Below the pieces are notes generated by a model. That model saw only the letters and a program-made list of their open reading frames with translations, was not told the origin of the DNA and ran no database searches. From Chloroflexota bacterium (GTDB lineage: Bacteria > Chloroflexota > Anaerolineae > Anaerolineales > UBA4823): a stretch of DNA of 5,974 bases. Made by a program: the position numbers and the translations under genes. The stretch covers positions 1 through 5,974 of the forward strand of contig JAUWLJ010000146.1 in the NCBI GenBank assembly GCA_030613705.1. The letters run 5' to 3'. Positions 5,539 through 5,974 of this stretch are shown one piece after another. Every line of letters begins with the position of its first letter. The first letter of the stretch is position 1.

Positions 5539-5972
5539 AAAATTGGCGGACTTGGTTTCGGTAGTGAAATACTATCCAGAGTGATCAAACCATCAGCCTG
5601 AGCTTTGAGCGCTAATGGACATCCGCCACCACATTCAGCTAGCAGAGAGCAGCCTGTGCATTTATCTGGTATATAACTTCTCCGGCGCAGGGAATTAGCG
5701 AGGCTATGGTGCCAAATGCTGCTCCAGGGATCTGTGAGCATATTTCCGATTGGTTCGTAGTAGGATTGGCAGGGGATGACCGATCCGTCAGGTTCAACAC
5801 ACATATTATAAAGTGCTGCTGTGCATCCCTTGACACCAAGTTCGAGCTGCATAGGATCGAACTGGCAATATTGGGTGGGTGTGTACCAAATCAGGCGCTG
5901 GTCGTATTTATCAGTGCGATCACGCGCCAGGTCAAGCAAGGGAGGTAATTGGTCTTCTCGCAAGCCGGTGCC
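5535..5972 (-). CDS. Radical-SAM/SPASM protein, C-terminal part (5' end beyond window)
   Basis: The frame is open to the right edge of the window, and GTGLREDQLPPLLDLAR reads as the interior of a radical-SAM barrel, so the start and the CX3CX2C motif lie outside. The visible 146 residues contain a full SPASM-type auxiliary cluster region: GC, then MCVEPDGSVIPCQ, then KCTGCSLLAECGGGCPL, which fits CX2CX5CX3C. GNMLTDPWSSIW is a typical linker between them. SPASM proteins are often maturases of peptides or of active-site residues. Its segment from LIWYTPTQY to DPWSSIW matches the C-terminal part of the degenerate radical-SAM gene downstream (LVWDTPVPY to DPWETIW), so the two are paralogues. It is the first visible gene of the minus-strand operon. 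The substrate is unknown. Confidence 0.9.
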   Translation of the reverse strand, partial: GTGLREDQLPPLLDLARDRTDKYDQRLIWYTPTQYCQFDPMQLELGVKGCTAALYNMCVEPDGSVIPCQSYYEPIGNMLTDPWSSIWHHSLANSLRRRSYIPDKCTGCSLLAECGGGCPLALKAQADGLITLDSISLPKPSPPIL

Positions 5973-5974
5973 TA

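Noticed and set aside
5639..5948. Open frames on both strands overlapping the SPASM region
   Set aside because: The overlapping minus-strand frame carries a complete CX2CX5CX3C motif; the others are by-products of its base composition.

Overview
The window looks like bacterial chromosome of moderate GC content. It holds two operons that converge tail to tail near position 3400. The most likely source is a member of the Chloroflexota (Anaerolineae-like). That is an inference from the gene mix: a SUF operon with SufU and a Rieske ferredoxin, a small SH3-like protein between sufD and sufS, and a PqqD-fused radical-SAM cluster. It is not proven by any marker gene. No RNA genes, mobile elements or CRISPR arrays are seen.

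Plus strand, 3-3398: the distal part of a SUF iron-sulfur cluster assembly operon. A 5'-truncated sufD is followed by a 153-bp gap with operator-like dyads and a tiny possible leader ORF. Then come a TTG-started 97-residue SH3-like protein with a basic Arg/Ser/Lys tail, sufS (cysteine desulfurase), sufU (sulfur-accepting partner) and a Rieske-type [2Fe-2S] protein. sufB and sufC are expected upstream, outside the window. SufS strips sulfur from cysteine, SufU receives the persulfide, and the SufB-SufC-SufD complex builds the cluster. The roles of the 97-residue protein and the Rieske protein are unknown.

Minus strand, 5972 down to 3411: a modification-type cluster. It starts with the C-terminal part of an intact radical-SAM/SPASM protein. 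About 180 bp follow that can be read as two very small ORFs linked by ATGA overlaps. Next is a 388-residue protein with an N-terminal PqqD (RRE-like) domain fused to a radical-SAM fold that has lost all cluster-binding cysteines. Last is a class I SAM methyltransferase that begins directly after the preceding stop codon. The degenerate protein shares its C-terminal part with the intact one, so the two look like a tandem active/inactive pair. This resembles the layout of a peptide-modifying (RiPP-like) system, but no precursor peptide is certain.

The strongest candidate for something new is the cysteine-less, PqqD-fused radical-SAM pseudoenzyme beside its intact paralogue and a methyltransferase. 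The micro-ORFs between the two paralogues are a secondary candidate.
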